Shown piece after piece: positions 24,510-35,799 of a stretch of DNA of 64,000 bases. Source of the DNA: Liolophura sinensis (taxonomy: Eukaryota > Mollusca > Polyplacophora > Chitonida > Chitonidae); contig NC_088302.1 of NCBI RefSeq assembly GCF_032854445.1, positions 3,591,338 through 3,655,337 on the forward strand, in the 5' to 3' direction. Each line of letters opens with the position of its first letter. Within the stretch, counting starts at the first letter, position 1. The position numbers and the translations under genes were made by a program. The notes beneath the pieces were generated by a model. The model did not search any database. It saw only the letters and a program-made list of their open reading frames with translations, and was not told where the DNA came from.

Positions 24510-24808
24510 TTGAATTCAATGCCCACTTTGGATATATAAACAGCTGCAATCAAAGCGCAACTGAGATACATGAACATATTTGATTATCGACATCTGATAG
24601 TCTAGCATGGTACACGGTTTGAACTGATTTCACTCAGTCGCCTAAAACATACATTGCGTATTTCCTATGTCATTGAAAACTGTTGACTACTTCTCTTTGC
24701 AAGATTCCATGCGACTTTGTTTAGGGAATTGGCCTTGCGATTATTGACCCGGAACGTCCCTATTTGTTGACGGCTGGTATACGAATGTCTGTTTCGACGC
24801 ATTAACGC
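24510..24808 (+). mobile_element. element 3' core
   Basis: Runs from 'tattcattgtgttgaattc' through 'aatcaaagcgcaactgagat', 'tagcatggtacacggtttga', 'aaaactgttgactacttctc' and 'cttgcgattattgacccgga' to 'gtctgtttcgacgcatt'. A stretch of the core after 'gattccatgcgactttg' is deleted compared with 41.1 kb. Confidence 0.8.
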
Positions 24809-25099
24809 TCACAAACCACCAAAACGAACCTGTTGTTGTTATTTCGCTTCGGCTATCTGTTGTGAGAGTTTTTATCTTGGCGATCATTTACAATCTTTTA
24901 TCACCTTTTCATGAAATTTAAACATAGTAATTTATGTCACTAATGTATATTTTGAAGCCAAGTTAACAATGTTCTTCATGGACTCTACCCATTTAGACTG
25001 CTGCACAGCGGTCACATAGCCGATTATGGTAAGCCAGTTGAGCTTTAGACTTTAGTTTTACATTTGTGAAACGGCCCGGTCAATTTTGCCGTAGGATAC

Positions 25100-25395
25100 T
25101 AAACGGGTCCCGTTGTGGAAAGTATAGTGACCGAGTGATCAAAACGCTTGCCTTTTAATCGCTGGACGGACGACATGTCAGTTCAGCATTTGCAGACTTC
25201 ATCGATCCCATTGTTCTTAGGGCCCTTAGGGACATTATACCACTTACCTTCCAACAGCACGATTGACAGGTATGTACGCCAGACGTGGAAAAGCTCATCA
25301 CTGACTTGCCACATGTGGGTTATTTACACTGGGCACTGCGGTTTCTACCGCCCATAATACTGACCGCCATAGTGTAAATGAAAAGTTCTTCAGTA
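25100..25395 (+). mobile_element. tRNA-derived SINE, diverged
   Basis: The head 'agtgaccgagtgatcaaaac' plus 'gcttgccttttaatcgctgg' resembles a tRNA D arm and anticodon arm. The 3' body 'cgcccataatactgaccgcc' plus 'atagtgtaaatg' and 'ttcttcagtatga' matches the first SINE type. Box B is lost. Confidence 0.65.
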
Positions 25396-26070
25396 TGACA
25401 TTAACCATATCAATGATAACGATATTAATGTATAATATTGTTAGGTATGAAATCAAACACCAATGACATTGGAGATGTCAGCTAAAATAGGCAGAAAAAG
25501 AGTTTAGAGCATGCAAGGGTAAATGAGTTGACAGTCGTCTAGTATCGTCCTGTAATTCAAACTGTGCACAACTACATATATGTAGAATAGGACAACACCA
25601 ACGTTTTCTGTATGAGAAGCACGATTTATCTGATATCTTTCTTGGGCTTCACAAACACAACTGAATCAGCCAACTTGAACTAGCTGTGATAGAAATCTTG
25701 AATATCAACCATCATACCTAATGTGAGGAGTAGAACATGTAACAGGTTTGCTTCCGCCACCAGTTCTCACGATGTTATATTATCTGGGTGAGGAGAAATT
25801 TATCTATCTCCCCCATGGGCTATACGTCAAATGTTGTAGCTCATTAAGTGTCTGTTTGCTTGGATTGAGCATTTCCCAGCCGGTTGGTCTGACTCGTATC
25901 CATCATGGGCGGAGATATGGACAACACTCATACCAGAGTCAGACACGGTGCCAAAAGCCATATTATAACCTTCAATGCCTGCCATTCCCAACAGAAGAAA
26001 TAATACAGAACTAGCGTTTGACACCTGCCTGAATAACTGCATACTGTTGAAAACATCAATTTCAAAAACA
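25396..26070. other. unannotated stretch
   Basis: Overlapping plus and minus ORFs of 83-88 codons at 25748-26078 are unrecognised. Confidence 0.5.
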
Positions 26071-26075
26071 TATGG

Positions 26076-26775
26076 CAAAAGTGGGCTAGGGGCTGTATAT
26101 TCACCGTGTTGAATTAGATCGCCACGTTGGATTAAATCGCAACTGAGATAACTAGAATATTGATTTCACTCAATCGCCTACACGATACCTTGCGCTTACA
26201 TCATGGAAAACTGTTGACTGTATCTCTACATGATTTCGTCCTAATGTCGTCCTTTATATAGGTTTTTAGTTCTTTGGTGGTTTGTGTTAAACGTCATTTT
26301 GGGAACTGGCTTTGCGACTATTAATCTGAGATTCTTGTATATTCCTTCATAAATCAGGATTCTGTTGGTGGTCAAAGCATCCCGAGGCCTGGTCCCTTTG
26401 CATTGTTTTAATATGATTGTATGTTAAATGTGATGACAACACAGAATTTTGAGTATGTCTAGAGCAGTGACGTCTAATAAATAGAAATCAACCTATGAAA
26501 TCACTTAATTTTTTTACCTAATTCTGCATAAGCCATGGTGCTAGGGGGCTTGTAATTTGCTACTATTTATGCATTTACATAAACAGTTACGATAAAACCT
26601 TGACTGAGGTAAATTGACAAGAGGCCATCTTTCACAGGTATCATGTGACCATTTGCCAGCTATCAGCCTGTCGTCGGTGCTCTGGTTTTCCTCTCTATGC
26701 TGGACATCTTCAATTATATCCATATTTGTTGATGGCAGGTATACGAATGTCTGTTTCGACGCATAGATTCTATTT
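26076..26775 (+). mobile_element. composite: core + module B + module P + second core end
   Basis: 26076-26320 is element core ('gtattcaccgtgttgaatta'-like part, 'aaaactgttgactg', 'gtttgtgttaaacgtcattt', 'ttgcgactattaatc'). 26325-26470 is module B ('ttccttcataaatcaggatt', 'gaggcctggtccctttgcat', 'gtgatgacaacacagaattt', 'agtgacgtctaataaatag'). 26520-26720 is module P in plus orientation. 26715-26770 is a second core 3' end ('tttgttgatggcaggtatac' to 'tttcgacgcatagatt'). All four parts have the same orientation. This is the clearest view of how the modules can be joined. Confidence 0.7.
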
Positions 26776-27320
26776 GGCGGCTTCATTCGAATGTTGTACA
26801 GGGTCGATAATGCATGAGTTATAATGACAGTTAAGGCTACTCCCTCTGAACACGACCTGTTTTTATCTCTACTTCTCAGAAAAGTTACTCATTTGCAGAT
26901 CGTATTTGTGAGATCTTGTCAGCAGACGAAATCGAAGTGTGATCAGACGGTAACTTAACTCAGATATCAAACTGACGCCTTCACATGCGGTGGCACACTG
27001 TTGTTGCTCCTGTAAATCCCTGTTATCACAGCGGTCAGGGAGGGTACTGTCTGGGCTCTCCCCTTCCGTCATGCCCACAGACGTGCTTACAATACAGCAA
27101 CCTGGAGCCCGAGCTAGCCCACTAACCCTTATACCCACAGATGAGTACATCTAGCCTTAGAAATGTGAAAGTGGTGGAATTAACAACACAACAGGTTCAG
27201 TTGTTCTGAACCAGTGATTTCTAATATATTGCTATTAACGTAGCTAAATGTACTTAAGCCATAGCAATACAGGTCAATCATTTACATGAATAGTTACTAT
27301 AAAACACTAACACGTTTGTA
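26776..27320. other. unannotated stretch
   Basis: A 93-codon minus ORF (26869-27150) is unrecognised. Confidence 0.5.
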
Positions 27321-27324
27321 ACCA

Positions 27325-27655
27325 ACTCTTATTGTATTCCTTCATAAACCAGGATGGTGAGCTAAGCATCCCCCGGGTCTGGTCCATTACGTTGTTTTCA
27401 TGCTACTGACTATAAACTGTGACGACAACACAACATTTTGAGTATTTCTAGACTCGTGATGTCTAATGAATTGCAAGTAACGCGACTCACTTGCTACAGG
27501 TAGTGTTAGAGGGTGTGCGGTTTGCTACTATTTAGCATTTACATGAAACCTTATAGTACATAACTGCGGTAACTTGCTAAGAAGCCGTGTACATCGGCTA
27601 CGTGTGAACACGTGCTAACGATCACACTGTCTTTGCTTTCTGTGCGCCGGGCATG
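27325..27655 (+). repeat. modules B + P without core
   Basis: 'attccttcataaaccaggat', 'gggtctggtccattacgttg', 'gtgacgacaacacaacattt' and 'ctcgtgatgtctaatgaatt', then P ('catttacatgaaaccttata', 'aagaagccgtgtac', 'ctacgtgtgaacacgtgcta'). The spacing is the same as at 26.3-26.7 kb, so B and P behave as one ~320-bp unit. Confidence 0.65.
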
Positions 27656-28910
27656 GTCAGACGTTAACCACAGCAACAGACAAGTGTACTAGACTAATAA
27701 CAATTATCTGTTTTTATATAGAGTTTGAATCAGTTAACGGTTTTGATTTGCGACTCGAGGGAGCGACGTTCACAATATTGTTTTCACCTATAAAGTAAAC
27801 ATCTGCATTTTCTTTTTCTCATACGCCTGTCTACCTTCAGGTTTAGTATCAGTTTCAATTTTAAAACAAGTATACAGTTTTTCGTTACCGTTTTCTTCTA
27901 TAAATTAAAGTCTGCGATCAGAATGCTTCCAGGCTTAAATAGACAAGCGCATACTTCTTCACTCCTAAAAGTGAAAGCAACGCCTTTCCTTGAGATCTGA
28001 TGCAAAAGCTTTGGAGGTTTTCCAAATGAGAATGAATGTCAACAAAAGGATTCCAATTCTGATCTTTGAAAATCGAGTTAATGTAATGATGTTTTTACAG
28101 GTGACGCTGAAGTAACCAGCTTCCACAGAGATCATGACTTTTTCCTTTACAGGTCGACAATTATGGAAATAGTTTTTTTCTCGTTCGGAGGCAGGATTAC
28201 AGGCAGGCAAAACCAAGGGAGTTAGGCGATAAAGAACAAATTCTTGGTGGATGGAATATTGGGGCAATATTGAATTCACTGAGCTCCAACTGGTTCTTGG
28301 CATGTTCTTCAGTCCGTTCTATATAGGTTTAAGTCATCAATACAGCGATCCAGTGGAATGTTACAGAGATAAGCTAAACCCACGGCTTTATGTCAGTTCT
28401 ATTTGTCTGTGAAATCCAAGCCACATTCTTGGCGAACTGGAAAGTGTCTACAGCTAAATGTCAGATGACTTGTTTTGGAAGCACCTTCATCATCTTTTAT
28501 TCTCGTTGTAAAAGTATCACAACGTATTATTTCAAGAATAGGATTGCCGATGGAATCGATACCATAAACTTAGTATTGTCTGGCACTTTCACAGACGGGT
28601 GGGCGCCTGCTGAAACCAGAGGCAATTTAGGCAGAGGCGCCAAAGGTGAGCTGATAACGAAATGTTTCTCCAGAGAACGTTGAAAGGTCTCTGGTATTAA
28701 AAATAACAAAACACAATTACAATTTAAAAAATACAACTTCTTATGATTATCGAAAGAATAGTTGTGTTCATTTGATCAGTAACAGCCGAATTTTCACATT
28801 TAAGACCAACAGTTTCGAAACATATGCTTGTCTTCACCCGCACAATGCTTCTCGGGCAATACAATTCTACTAATTTGTTGATTCCGCCATTTTTTATATA
28901 TGTGTACTGT
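27656..28910. other. unannotated stretch
   Basis: About 1.25 kb. Minus ORF 27965-28303 (112 codons) and plus ORF 28390-28683 (97 codons) show no recognised domain. Confidence 0.5.
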
Positions 28911-28911
28911 G

Positions 28912-29190
28912 ATTACGGGCCTAGGTGTTACATAATGGACGTCCCAGGTTAATAATTGCCGGATGAAATCCAAAACAACCTTCGACACAAACCGCCAGAT
29001 AATACATAAGGATCGAGTCATGTAAAGACAAGCAGTCGTCGATGTCTTTCGAATGTTTTGGCCAGTAAACAAAATCAGTATCTAAATCGTATACCATGTT
29101 GGTTTATAAGTTGTCATTATTGAAAACACGTATTTTCCTTGCGTGTTCATTGTAACTGGTAATTTATCCAACGTGGCATTATATGAAATG
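28912..29190 (-). mobile_element. element core, diverged
   Basis: On minus: 'caacgttggataaattacc'-like 5' part, 'catggtatacgatttagata', 'tgactgcttgtctttacatg', 'tggcggtttgtgtcgaaggt' and 'ctgggacgtcc'. The 3' end is eroded. Confidence 0.55.
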
Positions 29191-29539
29191 CACGTATTCC
29201 ATAACAGTCCCATGCAAACAAGCCGTTGGACATGATACAGTACTCAAAGTTTTGTTAAGCAAACAATTTAAAATAGCCGTATGTGAAAATAACTAACTTT
29301 ATATGACCAAGACATGGATATAGTAAAGCCGAGGGTTCAGTAGCGACATTACAAGTAGATACACATGACAAGAACGATGGTGATGACAAAAAGAACTTTT
29401 CACGTTACATATGACCAAATGAATGTGGATTTAACAGATAATATTGGGTTTCATCTATCTGAAAACCAGAAAACAGTTGTGGGGCACAAAATTCTAAATG
29501 TCAGGAACAAGGTCATTTATGCTTGACACATTGTCGAAA

Positions 29540-30255
29540 TTAATCGAAACTGCTACCCATTGACCTGAGGTGCAGGTCAGAAGCCACTGAAGGTGCTCGG
29601 GAAGTGTCAACCAGATATTCGGATATCTTCCAGTCCTACATATATAGAAGTTATCCCTCTGATGTTATGTGCGAGAGGACTATAGAAATGAACTTCTTGA
29701 CTAAATTTAATCATGAAATTCGCCCGAGACGTTGGTGCATTACCTGTGAAGGACAGCGGCTCTTGTGCCTCAGACTATCAGATGTAAATAGTTGTTGTTG
29801 GCTGCTTATTGATAGAACCGTCATGGTTTCACCTGGTCAACAGATTGTCATTTCCACAAAACCATCCAAAGGTCAGACGTTAGTTGTGAAATGGGCGATA
29901 TCTGAACATTGACAGAAATTTCTTTGGCAAACCAATTTAAAACTTGGTAGGACAATAGTAGACCCTGAAATAGATGAAATTCCAGTGCCAGTTGTAAATT
30001 TAGGGGTGATAACAGAAACTATATACAAAGGTACACCTATAGCCGAACTGAGTTCAGTACTAAATATTAACCAGGTATCAACACAAGAAAATTGCGAGCA
30101 ACAAAGTGATGAAGAAATTCACAGTATGCATAACATACATGTAACCGGTAATATCACTGCAGATATCTCTGAACATATGATAAACATGTTTGAAGGAAGT
30201 ACAAAACATATGAAAGTTGAAGACAAGTTAAAGTGAAATCTGTTTTACTGGAATA
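29540..30255 (+). pseudogene. Gypsy-type retrotransposon pol, protease to linker remnant
   Basis: Three pieces in shifted frames give the sequence typical of the region between the aspartic protease and the RT of Ty3/Gypsy pol. They are 'LKVLGKCQPDI' (about 29593-29625), an 'MNFLTKF' block near 29690 in the place of the conserved GMDFL motif, and 'ETIYKGTPIAE' at about 30018-30050. A clear DTG protease active site is not visible. Stops and frameshifts show that it is dead. The downstream RT/RNase H is missing and replaced by other repeats. It is an old genomic copy of a long-terminal-repeat element; I could not see LTRs. Confidence 0.7.
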
Positions 30256-30257
30256 TA

Positions 30258-30700
30258 TGTACCATCTGCAGAGGCTGTGGTTTCCTTCAAATCCATCGAA
30301 GTTGGGTAAATATCTTTCGCAGCCTTTGCTACAAATGCATACTTTTATAGCCAGCAGATCATCAATATGCCGTTAGTGAATGAGAAAGATTGGATTACTC
30401 CTCCATAGCTCCGGCAGATAGTCGTATTCATATGAGAACAGGCACAGGTCGGCCAAAAGGGGTGCACAATTTGTACCCGTCGGAATACCTATAAGCTGTT
30501 GATATATGGTTCTCCGAATTTCACATAGATGTTATTAATGAGAAATTCAAGCAACTCAATGGCCATGGAAACATCCCATGAATGGTAACCCTTGTATGTA
30601 ATGGAACTGAAGAAGGCTTTGTTGCCTCTCAAGTTAATATAGCGGTGACCTATTTTATTAAACACTGAAATAATTAGTTATGAAATTCTATCTATTAATT
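30258..30700 (-). mobile_element. Penelope-like RT fragment inserted in Gypsy remnant
   Basis: On minus the order is: a block with GYHSWDV (about 30580), 'LEFLINNIYVKFGEPY' (about 30550-30505), a decayed finger/palm block corresponding to GTNCAPLLADL at 54.36 kb (about 30440), a decayed YIDD region (about 30370), and 'DLKETTASADGTY' (about 30300-30260). It shows the upstream half of the RT that is missing in other copies. It lies opposite to the Gypsy remnant and abuts it within a few bases. Confidence 0.7.
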
Positions 30701-30798
30701 TCCGTGTGAGGAATAGTAATATAGAAAGTGGAGAAATCCCAGGTAGTTATATGTATTAGAGCGTCTAGTTGCTCGGTGAGATGTGAATGCATAAATAC

Positions 30799-30835
30799 AC
30801 CCCCCCCCCCCCCCGCACCCCCACCCCACCCCAAA
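30799..30835. repeat. poly-C / C-rich tract
   Basis: A run of about 16 C followed by (C)4-5 blocks separated by A; G-quadruplex potential on minus. Confidence 0.85.
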
Positions 30836-30849
30836 TAAACAGTAAGTAT

Positions 30850-31425
30850 GCAGTGATGTTAATTGCACTCATTTGGTCTAGAATGACTCAAAATGCTGTG
30901 TTATCATAACATTTAACACACAATCCCACTAAAACAATGCAAAGGGACCAGGCCTCGGGGACGCCTAGTCCATCAGCAGAATTCCGGTATATCCAGAAAC
31001 ACAATATAATTAAATATAAGCGTCATATCCGACATTCGTATACCATTAAAAGTCCGTAAAGGGCGTTCCAAGTCGATAATCGCAAGATCCATTTCCAAAA
31101 CAACGTTTAACACTAGCTACAATAGACAAAGGTATGTAAGAAATTATGCAAATAGGAAATAAAGCCGGTAACACACAAGAGAGAAGCGGTCATTAGTTTT
31201 CAATGATGCCTGGCAGACAGTTGATATTCCAGGCATGAATTCCATATCAAAGTTCAGATTCTTAGTAAAGACGTGCAGCATTGTGGGAAAGACCAGAGCA
31301 GCCATGACAGAGTGACAGATTGTAAATACTCACATGTAGGCGGTGAAGTACGGGTTTTTTGTCAATTTACCTCTGTCGGGGTTTTATTCTAACCGTTCAT
31401 GTAAATGCATGAATAGCAGCAATTT
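30850..31425 (-). mobile_element. composite: module P + core + module B (minus)
   Basis: Read on minus: P (31425-31290: 'catttacatgaacggttaga', 'aggtaaattgacaaaaaacc'), then a core of the subfamily also seen at 49, 51 and 55 kb (31265-31018: 'tgatatggaattcatgcctg', 'cttgcgattatcgacttgga', 'gaatgtcggatatgacgctt'), then B (31000-30850: 'gaggcctggtccctttgcat', 'ttgagtcattctagacc'). The order P-core-B differs from core-B-P at 26 kb, which would fit a head-to-tail array cut at different places. Confidence 0.7.
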
Positions 31426-31508
31426 AAACACCCCCTATCTCCATGGTTTAAAGAGAATTAGGTAAAAAAAATACAGCGGTGATTGCATAAAAAATGCATA
31501 ATTGGTGA

Positions 31509-32540
31509 TTGCAATTATTAGACGTCAACGGTGTAGAAGTACTCAAAACGCAGAGATATCATTGGTGCGGCCTGAGCAGAGATATTCGTCTTTGGTGCAA
31601 ACAGTGTGACAAATGTAACTCAAGTAAATTTTCAGGAGGGAAATCCAAAACAAACTTTAGACAGTATAAAGTAGGCGTTCCCTTGGAATGAATAGCAATG
31701 GATTTACTTGCTCCGTTGCCTAAGACAAGAAAGGGAAATCAGTATATACTCGTTATACAGATTTACTTTACCAAGTCACTCTTAACGTACTATTGTCCTA
31801 TGTGTACGACATCGTACCATTACGACTTCTTTGTGAAAGTGGTTCCAAGAGGCTGAAACTATTGCAGATGAACTAGTTAAAAAGTTTATCAGCAGATTCT
31901 GAGTACCTGAACAAATGCATAAACCTAGAAACTGTTTTTCAATCTAGAATCATTTAAGAGATATGTCACCTGCTTCGTATACAGCAAACCACCACGACAC
32001 CCTATCATCCTCAATCTTACGGGATGCTTGAACGTTTCAACCAAACCTTAGAAGATCAACTGGCTATGATTATAGATAAAAACCAATGTAATTAGGACGG
32101 GCAATTGCCATTTGTACTGAGGTCTTTCAGATCATCAGTTCAGGACGTAACATAGTAAGCTCCGAACATGATGGTGTTAGGAAGAGAAACAACCTTACCT
32201 TAGATTTGGTCACCTACAAAACGATACAGGTCAAGAAAGGGAACGTATTATGCTGTTGAGCTGGCATGAAAATCGCACATCAAAGCTCGCCAGGTTCAAC
32301 GGAGAAATGTTGAAGGTCAGCAGCGGAATTATAACGTCGGCAAAAAGGGGAAGACTTTTGCAATAGGTGATGCTGTCTGGTTGAACGGTAATGTCACAAC
32401 AAGTTATCTCCCAAGTTGGCATGTTGTTGGACAGGTTCTTATCAGGTTATCAGTAAACTTCATGACAGTTTAACGACTGCAACTACATCACAGAGCTAAA
32501 AAGAAACAAGTTCATTATTACAGACTGAACTACTTATAAG
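31509..32540 (+). pseudogene. Gypsy-type retrotransposon integrase remnant
   Basis: 31548-31625 encodes the zinc-binding end of an integrase with CxxC ('CKQCDKC'). About 31688-31760 gives 'AMDLLAPLPKTRKGNQYI', the start of the catalytic core. 31995-32055 gives 'TTPYHPQS.GMLERFN', which carries the last acidic residue of the D,D,E triad. 32170-32545 holds a decayed C-terminal region. The N-terminal His residues of the zinc finger are lost, and several in-frame stops and frameshifts are present. Integrase would insert the cDNA into the host genome; this copy cannot. It is probably the same insertion as 29540-30255. Confidence 0.8.
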
Positions 32541-33945
32541 CTGTGGACTGTTAAGTAAGACTAAGTGTCACGATGGCACAACACAGAGACTGAACACGAC
32601 GTATACCTAACATCTCTGAACTTTATTAACCAATAGCAACAAGAACATGAACGGAATACACTATAATCGCAAGAAATGACATTGCATAAATGAACAGGTA
32701 ATAAACATAAGAAATCAAAGTATTATTATAAAGAACAACATTTATTTTTTACAGATGTCTGAATCATCGCAGTACTATTCATGTGGAGCGTCGTACAGGT
32801 TCACGCTATTTCTATCCGCGTAAGGTCTATTTGTAGTCAAAGGCCCGAAGAAAGCCCATACTTCCATCAGTCGTCCCAAAATAAGCGTTGTCTTCTCAAG
32901 CACCGAGTAACCTGTGTGATCACTGCATGGGTGAAGAGAAGAAACTACAGTTTGCGTGACACCTAGCCCAGCGTTTGTATCATCTACATCCTGCGCTCCA
33001 TCGTCACCAACATAATTATACATGTACAGCATAGAATTCCAAGTCCCATCAGCATGTTTGTGACCATTGCAATATGTGCTCATTCTATGAGGTTTGGTAA
33101 GGTAACGCCTGTAAACATGACCACCTCCAGCAATTTAACCAGCCCTGTGCCCTCCCCACTGATATGCACCTCGTCAATTAAGAGACGCCAATTACCACCA
33201 TCATCCCACCGAGTCAAGATGCGGCACCTCACTATGCACATTTACATCACCTAAAGACCACTACTACTATGGTAGAATTCCCTTGGCGAAGGAAGAGATC
33301 ATCAAGTCCCCTGTGGCGTTCCATTGTGTCCTACGTGGAAGGAGAAAAAAATGTTGAAGAGTGACCATTTTAGTGTTCTCAGTATAACTATATTAAAGTT
33401 ATGGTTATATATATTTTTACCGATATGCTTTGACGGAGGGCAACACCAAATCTGCTATCAACCTTACCAAGAGCCCTTTTTCTAACACTGTCATATTTGA
33501 GATTGTTACGTTTAGTATGATATAAACTTAATAAATGAATTTTATTTCTTCTCATGTAGTATATGATCTAACAGCATTAAGGTCTTAGAGATCTGTATAA
33601 GGGAAATAAAGCGACGTAGTCTATTCGCACAGCCACTAGTGTTGACTGTTTATGAGTGGAGTTCGTTCTAAGCGCTTGTTCGTGCAGCCATTGTGAAACA
33701 AATTACTCTCAAGGAGCGAATAATTATGAGTTCTTGGTGACGAAACAAAGATTGTGGGGTTTGATATTACAAATTTAAAAAACATCGTAACTGTATTTTC
33801 TTTGTAATAATATGGACATCTAGCCTATGTGTAGATCTTGGTTTGTTACGTGTCACTGACTAAAGGCAATTTTGGTAGGGTATGACTGATTTTACAGACA
33901 GCTGGATATATAGGCGACTATGATGCGTATTTCCCACTGGGCCCT
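32541..33945. other. unannotated stretch
   Basis: About 1.4 kb. A minus ORF of 102 codons at 32775-33083 has no recognised domain. No LTR seen. Confidence 0.5.
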
Positions 33946-33949
33946 CCGC

Positions 33950-34475
33950 CTAAAGCTTTGTCATGAAAGCGTAGGCCAACATAATCACTGACATACTGGA
34001 GCTGTCGCCATCTGATCTGCAGTAGTCAGTCAACATGGACCCGGATGGAAACCCCAAATAATTGGGCGTGCGGTCTGGGGACATCCTGGTCGATGTGATG
34101 CTGGATCCCGAACAGAAAATATATCGAAATATTCTCGTTGGGTCCATCGCCAGAATCTATAAGAATTTCATCAGCGGCACGTTTGACACGCTGCAGATGC
34201 CGCTACCCGACCTGCAGTGGGATGTCAACCTTGACCCGGGTGGAAACCACAAATACCTGGACCTCGGTGGAAACCACAAATACTTGGGCGTGCGCTCTGG
34301 GGAGATCCCGGTCGATGTGGTGCTGGATCCAGGACAGGGCATCAACACTGGGTATCCAACGTTTGGGACCAGCACACCGCCAACTATGGGAAGTGACCTA
34401 TTGGTAAGTGGTACCAGGTCACAAAGCGTTCTTTGCCCTGGTCGCGACACGAACGTTCTGTATAGAGTTTAGTAA
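33950..34475 (+). repeat. GC-rich repeated module, copies 1 and 2, with open frame
   Basis: Two copies of a block starting 'ttgggcgtgcg' and reading LGVRSGDILVDVMLDP and LGVRSGEIPVDVVLDPGQGIN on plus. A third is at 35.48 kb. The frame 34062-34472 is open for 136 codons. A short internal duplication (GGNHKYL twice, 34228-34285) is included, and a perfect-looking splice donor 'ggtaagt' occurs at 34403. The base composition is richer in G and C than the surroundings. I recognise no protein family. It could be a remnant of a gene or of an unknown element. Homology to copy 3 runs beyond the putative donor, which argues against a simple exon duplication. Confidence 0.4.
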
Positions 34476-34484
34476 AACTTTTAA

Positions 34485-34990
34485 TCTATGTGTCGAAACT
34501 GACAGTCGTATACCAGCCCTTAACCAAGATGGGCGTTCCAGGTCAATAATTTACGTCCTCGGCAGACCTGAAGAAACGGTTGATTTTTTCTCGATTTGTT
34601 CATCAAGAAACTTGTCGGATAAATTTACATTCTATACGTGCGACATCGTTGACATTGTATTCCTGTATAAACTAAGATTAAACCTGCTCCCTTTGCTTTG
34701 TTTTAATGTGTTTGATTATTAAATGTGATGATAATGCAGCATTCTGTTTATTTATAGACTAGTGACGTCTCATAAATTAAACTTAACTTCACTGCACTCT
34801 TTGCTTCACCTGATTCTGTTTAATCCATTGTGTAGGGGTATGTAAGTTGCTAATTTCATGCATTTCCATGAACATCTGAAATAAACCCCTAAGTGGCATA
34901 AATTGACAGGAGACCTTATTTCACCAGAAACGCGTGACAAGTTACCAACAGTGACACTGCTGTCGCTGTCCTGGATTAACTCTCTACACT
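34485..34990. mobile_element. core end (minus) + modules B and P (plus)
   Basis: 34480-34550 is the reverse complement of the core 3' end ('tgtgtcgaaactgacagtcg', 'gggcgttccaggtcaataat'). 34655-34770 is B in plus ('ttgtattcctgtataaacta', 'ctagtgacgtctcataaatt'). 34840-34990 is P in plus, ending 'ctacactgtagtcctt'. Confidence 0.65.
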
Positions 34991-35399
34991 GTAGTCCTTA
35001 AACTTAAACTGTAATCGGGGAAGAAGAGGAGATGTGTATCAGATGCCTTTTGGGGCCCATCGCCAGATGCTTTTGTAAAGGCCAAAGAACATTTGTTGGC
35101 TCTGAATTATATGTTAATGTGTTCTTGTATTATAGGGTGTAATGAAAGTCCATTCTTTCGCTCTTATGGTTTTACATCAGCCAGGAAGGTGTTGCTGCGC
35201 TATGTGAACTTTGGCAGATAACATGTGGTCGACTTGTTGACATTGTGAAAGCGGTGTAATGGTCTACAAAACGGTATTTCAAATGCAGCTCGTCTTGTTC
35301 AACTGCTCTACCACGGTTCAAGCTTGTTCATTAAAATCGGTGATATTCTCGGAACAACGAATTGACGATAAGCTATCACAGACAGCTTAGAGGCAATAA
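34991..35399. other. unannotated stretch
   Basis: A short match to the GC-rich module ('gggcccatcgccagatgctt', about 35053) suggests that copy 3 was once longer and is interrupted here by about 330 bases of unrelated DNA. Confidence 0.4.
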
Positions 35400-35660
35400 A
35401 GATTGTGTTCATTGGCACATCTCACGCACTGCAGACCTGCAGTTGTCGGCCATCAAGGGCTCATAGGGAAAGCTGCCATAATTGGGCGTGCGCTCCGGGG
35501 ACATCCGGGTAGACGTTGTGCTGGATCTTGGACAGGGCATCAACATGGATGTCCAGCGTTTATGGGCCAGCATGCAGCAGACTCCGGGCGGTGACCTACT
35601 GGCAGTATCAGGTCCCATATAAGAGAGAGGTGTGTGCTGTGGTCGCGGCACCAATGTCCT
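35400..35660 (+). repeat. GC-rich repeated module, copy 3
   Basis: 'ctgcagacctgcagttgtcg', 'attgggcgtgcgctccgggg', 'gacgttgtgctggatcttgg' and 'acagggcatcaacatggat' parallel copies 1 and 2. The plus reading LGVRSGDIRVDVVLDLGQGIN is retained but has upstream and downstream stops. The overlapping ORFs on both strands are not in this frame. Confidence 0.5.
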
Positions 35661-35669
35661 TTAGTGACT

Positions 35670-35795
35670 TGCAATTTATTAGACATCATTGACCTAGAAT
35701 TACTCAAAATGATGTGTGGATCTCACATTTAATAAACTACATTGGGGATGCTTAGTTGACCAGCAGAATTATAGTTTATGCACGAATACTATATA
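35670..35795 (-). repeat. module B (minus), partial
   Basis: 'caatttattagacatcattg', 'ctagaattactcaaaatgat', 'tggggatgcttagttgacca' and 'gcagaatt' parallel the B copy at 30.85-31.0 kb. Confidence 0.6.
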
Positions 35796-35799
35796 ATAG

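Noticed and set aside
29540-32540. LTRs flanking the Gypsy remnant
   Set aside because: I searched the flanks by eye for a long direct repeat with TG…CA ends and found none.
34395-34410. Splice donor 'ggtaagt' as proof of an exon
   Set aside because: Similarity to the third module copy continues past the site and no acceptor or partner exon was found.
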